Source: Inquilinus limosus_F (GTDB taxonomy: Bacteria > Pseudomonadota > Alphaproteobacteria > DSM-16000 > Inquilinaceae). Taken from it: a DNA stretch of 64,000 nucleotides. Below are positions 61,527-64,000 of this stretch, in pieces; positions within the stretch are counted from its first letter, which is position 1, and every line of letters starts with the position of its first letter. The stretch spans positions 62,001 to 126,000 of the forward strand of contig NZ_JAHVDK010000013.1 in the NCBI RefSeq assembly GCF_051487185.1, read 5' to 3'. Below the pieces are notes generated by a model. It saw only the letters and a program-made list of their open reading frames with translations, was not told where the DNA came from and ran no database searches. The position numbers and the translations under genes are program-made.

Positions 61527-62795
61527 ATGCGCCGCATCGTTGTCACCGGAATGGGGGCGGTCTCGCCCCTGGCCAACGGCGTGGAGGCCAGCTGGCGCCG
61601 GCTGCTGGCCGGCCGGTCCGGCCTGCGCCGCCTGCCGGAGGAGATGGTGGCGGACCTGTCCGCCAAGGTCGGCGGCGTGGTGCCGTCCATCGCCGAGGAT
61701 CCCGAGGCCGGCTTCGACCCGGACGCGGCGGTGCCGCCCAAGGACCAGCGCAAGATGGACCGCTTCATCCAGTTCGCCATGGCGGCGGCGGACGAGGCGG
61801 TTGCCCAGGCCGGCTGGCGCCCGACCACCCCGCGCGAGCAGGAGCGGACGGCGACGATCATCGCCTCCGGCGTCGGCGGCTTCCCCTATATCGTCGAGAC
61901 GGTGCGCACCGTCGACCAGAAGGGCGTGCGCCGGCTGTCGCCCTTCACCGTGCCGGCCTTCCTGGTCAATCTGGCGGCCGGCCAGGTCTCGATCCGCTAC
62001 GGCTTCAAGGGGCCGCTGGGCGCCCCGGTCACCGCCTGCGCCGCCGGGGTGCAGGCGATCGGCGACGCCGCCCGGCTGATCCGCGCCGGCGAGGCCGATG
62101 TGGCACTGTGCGGCGGCAGCGAGGCCTGCATCGACCGGGTCAGCCTGGGCGGCTTCGCAGCCGCGCGGGCGCTGTCGACCGACTTCAACGACACGCCGGA
62201 GCGTGCCTCCCGCCCCTTCGATCAGGCGCGCGACGGCTTCGTCATGGGCGAAGGCGCCGGCCTCTTGCTGATCGAGGCGCTGGATCATGCCATCGCCCGC
62301 GGCGCCAGGCCGATCGCCGAGCTGCTCGGCTACGGCACCAGCGCCGACGCCTATCACATGACCTCCGGACCGGAGGACGGCGAGGGCTCGCGCCGGGCGA
62401 TGGAGATCGCGCTGGCGCAGGGCGACGTCGTCCCCGGCGACGTGCAGCATGTGAACGCGCACGCCACCTCCACCCCGGTCGGCGACAAGAGCGAGCTGGC
62501 GGCGCTCAAGGCGCTGTTCGGCAGCCGCGGGACGGTGGCGGTGAGCGCGACCAAATCCGCCACCGGCCATCTGCTAGGCGCCGCCGGCGGGCTGGAGGCG
62601 ATCTTCACCATCCTGGCGCTGCGCGACCAGGTCCTGCCGCCGACGCTGAATCTGGAGAACCCGGACCCGGACGCCGAGGGCATCGACCTGGTGGCCCGCG
62701 AGGCCCGGCCCGGCCGGATCGAGCACGCCCTGTCGAATGGCTTCGGCTTCGGCGGCGTCAACGCCAGCGTGCTGTTCCGCCGGTGGCAGGGCTAA
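61527..62795 (+). CDS. fabF: Beta-ketoacyl-ACP synthase II-type enzyme
   Basis: A 422-residue thiolase-fold condensing enzyme. The active-site cysteine lies in VTACAAGVQAIG, with the two catalytic histidines in HVNAHATSTPVGDKSE and ATGHLLGAAGGLEAIF, and VMGEGAGLLLIEALDHA. It elongates acyl-ACP. It is not next to acpP-fabG, so it is probably a second FabF, perhaps under HxlR control. Confidence 0.9.
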   Translation: MRRIVVTGMGAVSPLANGVEASWRRLLAGRSGLRRLPEEMVADLSAKVGGVVPSIAEDPEAGFDPDAAVPPKDQRKMDRFIQFAMAAADEAVAQAGWRPTTPREQERTATIIASGVGGFPYIVETVRTVDQKGVRRLSPFTVPAFLVNLAAGQVSIRYGFKGPLGAPVTACAAGVQAIGDAARLIRAGEADVALCGGSEACIDRVSLGGFAAARALSTDFNDTPERASRPFDQARDGFVMGEGAGLLLIEALDHAIARGARPIAELLGYGTSADAYHMTSGPEDGEGSRRAMEIALAQGDVVPGDVQHVNAHATSTPVGDKSELAALKALFGSRGTVAVSATKSATGHLLGAAGGLEAIFTILALRDQVLPPTLNLENPDPDAEGIDLVAREARPGRIEHALSNGFGFGGVNASVLFRRWQG

Positions 62796-62811
62796 CACAG
62801 AGCCTACCCAT

Positions 62812-62950
62812 TGCCTTTCCCGCTTGCGGGAGAGGTCGGAGACGCGAAGCGGCTCCGGGTGAGGGGATTTTGTCGAGGCCGAGACCAGCCCTCACCCGGT
62901 CTCGCTAACGCGAGCCCGACCTCTCCCGCGTCCGGCGGGAGAGGTATGCG
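62812..62950. repeat. Paired hairpin intergenic elements
   Basis: CTTTCCCGCTTGCGGGAGAGG and CCTCTCCCGCGTCCGGCGGGAG hairpins flank CTCCGGGTGAGGGG / CCCTCACCCGG, a common type of alphaproteobacterial intergenic element. It serves as a terminator between convergent fabF and tex. Confidence 0.7.
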
Positions 62951-62982
62951 ACATGACCGGAAGGCGTCAGCGGGACGCCCCG

Positions 62983-64000
62983 CTAGCCTCGTTTCCCCGT
63001 CACCAGCCCGGCGCGGCGCAGGGCTTCGGCCATGGCGCCGTCGGGCTCCGGCGCCGGGGCGCGCGGCTTCGGCGGCTGCGGCTTGGCCTGGGCCGGACGC
63101 TGCGGCCCGGACTGCGGGCGGTCCTGCGGCTGGTGCCGCGGACGCCCGTCGGGCCGCCCGCCAGGGGCGCCGTTCTCGCGGCGCGGCGGGCGGGACTGGC
63201 CGTCATCGTCCAAGCGCATGGTCAGGCCGATGCGCTTCCTCTGCACATCGACCTCCAGCACCTTGACCTTCACCACGTCGCCCGGCTTGGCGACGGTGCG
63301 CGGATCCTTCACGAAGCTCTTCGACATGGCCGAGATGTGCACCAGCCCGTCCTGGTGCACACCGATGTCGACGAAGGCGCCGAAGGCCGCGACATTGGTG
63401 ACCACGCCTTCCAGCACCATGCCGGGCTGCAGGTCGGTCAGCTTCTCGACGCCGTCCTTGAAGCTGGCGGTCTTGAAGGCCGGGCGCGGGTCGCGGCCGG
63501 GCTTCTCCAGCTCGCGCAGGATGTCGGTCACCGTCGGCACGCCGAAGATGTCGTCGGTGAAGCGCTCCGGCTCCAGCCCGCGCAGGGTCGCGGTGTCGCC
63601 GATCAGCGCCTTGATCTCGCCGCCCGTCGCCTCGATGATCCGGCGCACCACCGGATAGGCCTCGGGGTGCACGCCGGAGGCGTCGAGCGGATCGTCGCCG
63701 TTCGGGATGCGCAGGAAGCCGGCGCATTGCTCGAACGCCTTGGGCCCGAGCCGCGGTACGTCCTTCAGCGCCGCACGGGTGCGGAACGGGCCGTTGGCGT
63801 CGCGATGCTGCACGATGTTCTGGGCCAGCCCCTCGCCGACGCCGGAGACCCGGGCCAGCAGCGGCGCCGAGGCGGTGTTGAGATCGACCCCGACCGCGTT
63901 CACGCAGTCCTCGACCACGGCGTCGAGCGAGCGCGACAGTTTGGTCTCGCTGACATCGTGCTGGTACTGGCCGACGCCGATCGATTTCGGGTCGATCTTC
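62983..64000 (-). CDS. tex: Tex-type transcription accessory protein, C-terminal part
   Basis: About 339 residues of the C-terminal part are in the window, and the N-terminus lies beyond 64000. The first complete codons read KIDPKSIGVGQYQHDVSE, typical of Tex. Helix-hairpin-helix segments follow (GVDLNTASAPLLARVSGVGE), then the S1 RNA-binding domain (GMVLEGVVTNVAAFGAFVDI, QDGLVHISAMS). The tail is rich in G, P, R and Q. Tex is an essential RNA-binding factor in several bacteria. The open frame continues past the first internal methionine to the window edge. Confidence 0.93.
   Translation of the reverse strand, partial: KIDPKSIGVGQYQHDVSETKLSRSLDAVVEDCVNAVGVDLNTASAPLLARVSGVGEGLAQNIVQHRDANGPFRTRAALKDVPRLGPKAFEQCAGFLRIPNGDDPLDASGVHPEAYPVVRRIIEATGGEIKALIGDTATLRGLEPERFTDDIFGVPTVTDILRELEKPGRDPRPAFKTASFKDGVEKLTDLQPGMVLEGVVTNVAAFGAFVDIGVHQDGLVHISAMSKSFVKDPRTVAKPGDVVKVKVLEVDVQRKRIGLTMRLDDDGQSRPPRRENGAPGGRPDGRPRHQPQDRPQSGPQRPAQAKPQPPKPRAPAPEPDGAMAEALRRAGLVTGKRG

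Noticed and set aside
59877..62570. 897-codon minus-strand frame opposite the hydrolase, HxlR and fabF genes
   Set aside because: Shadow frame with no protein character.

Overview
The window is GC-rich chromosomal DNA, and its gene content and order suggest an alphaproteobacterium. Supporting genes include an IclR regulator facing malate synthase G, a sigma-54 driven psp operon with pspF divergent, argJ-peptidylprolyl isomerase-secA, xerD facing aroK-aroB, a CNNM/CorC transporter, accA and tex. The Rhodospirillales (Inquilinus or Azospirillum-like) are my best guess, by inference only. No rRNA, complete tRNA or CRISPR array was found.

Layout. 1-4.6 kb: possible dodecin start, UdgX uracil-DNA glycosylase, cold-shock protein, IclR regulator and malate synthase G. 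5.2-10.8 kb: a sugar-type C-methyltransferase, then a ROK regulator with a three-part sugar ABC transporter. 10.8-13.0 kb: otsB-otsA for trehalose. 13.3-18.0 kb: an extended phage-shock operon read leftward from a near-perfect sigma-54 promoter, with pspF and an SDR read rightward. 18.2-25.7 kb: an MBL hydrolase behind a large dyad, an XRE-cupin regulator, a truncated secreted-protein gene, a complete branched-chain amino-acid/amide ABC operon and an intradiol-dioxygenase-like protein.

25.7-43.0 kb is the accessory part. It holds two intact RTX calcium-binding proteins, a frameshifted third RTX remnant, a solitary RebB-type R-body protein, a CBS protein whose start codon contains an ambiguous base, small orphan genes, a terminase in which small- and large-subunit parts are fused, a Tlde1-like L,D-transpeptidase domain protein overlapping a small membrane protein (a likely effector-immunity pair), and an AT-rich stretch ending in an ABC-type ATPase overlapping a small PD-(D/E)XK-like protein. 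That last pair is the best candidate here for an undescribed defence module. Copies of a short dispersed element, whose ends carry the inverted repeat CGGTGACAGTGCAC, punctuate this part.

43.0-64.0 kb returns to core genes: mutT, a GNAT, argJ, a parvulin isomerase, a phytase-like esterase behind a possible Pho box, secA, an aromatic amino-acid lyase, accA, another GNAT, GtrA, xerD with a small membrane protein, aroK-aroB-CNNM-DUF2889, an alpha/beta hydrolase, HxlR-fabF and the C-terminal part of tex.
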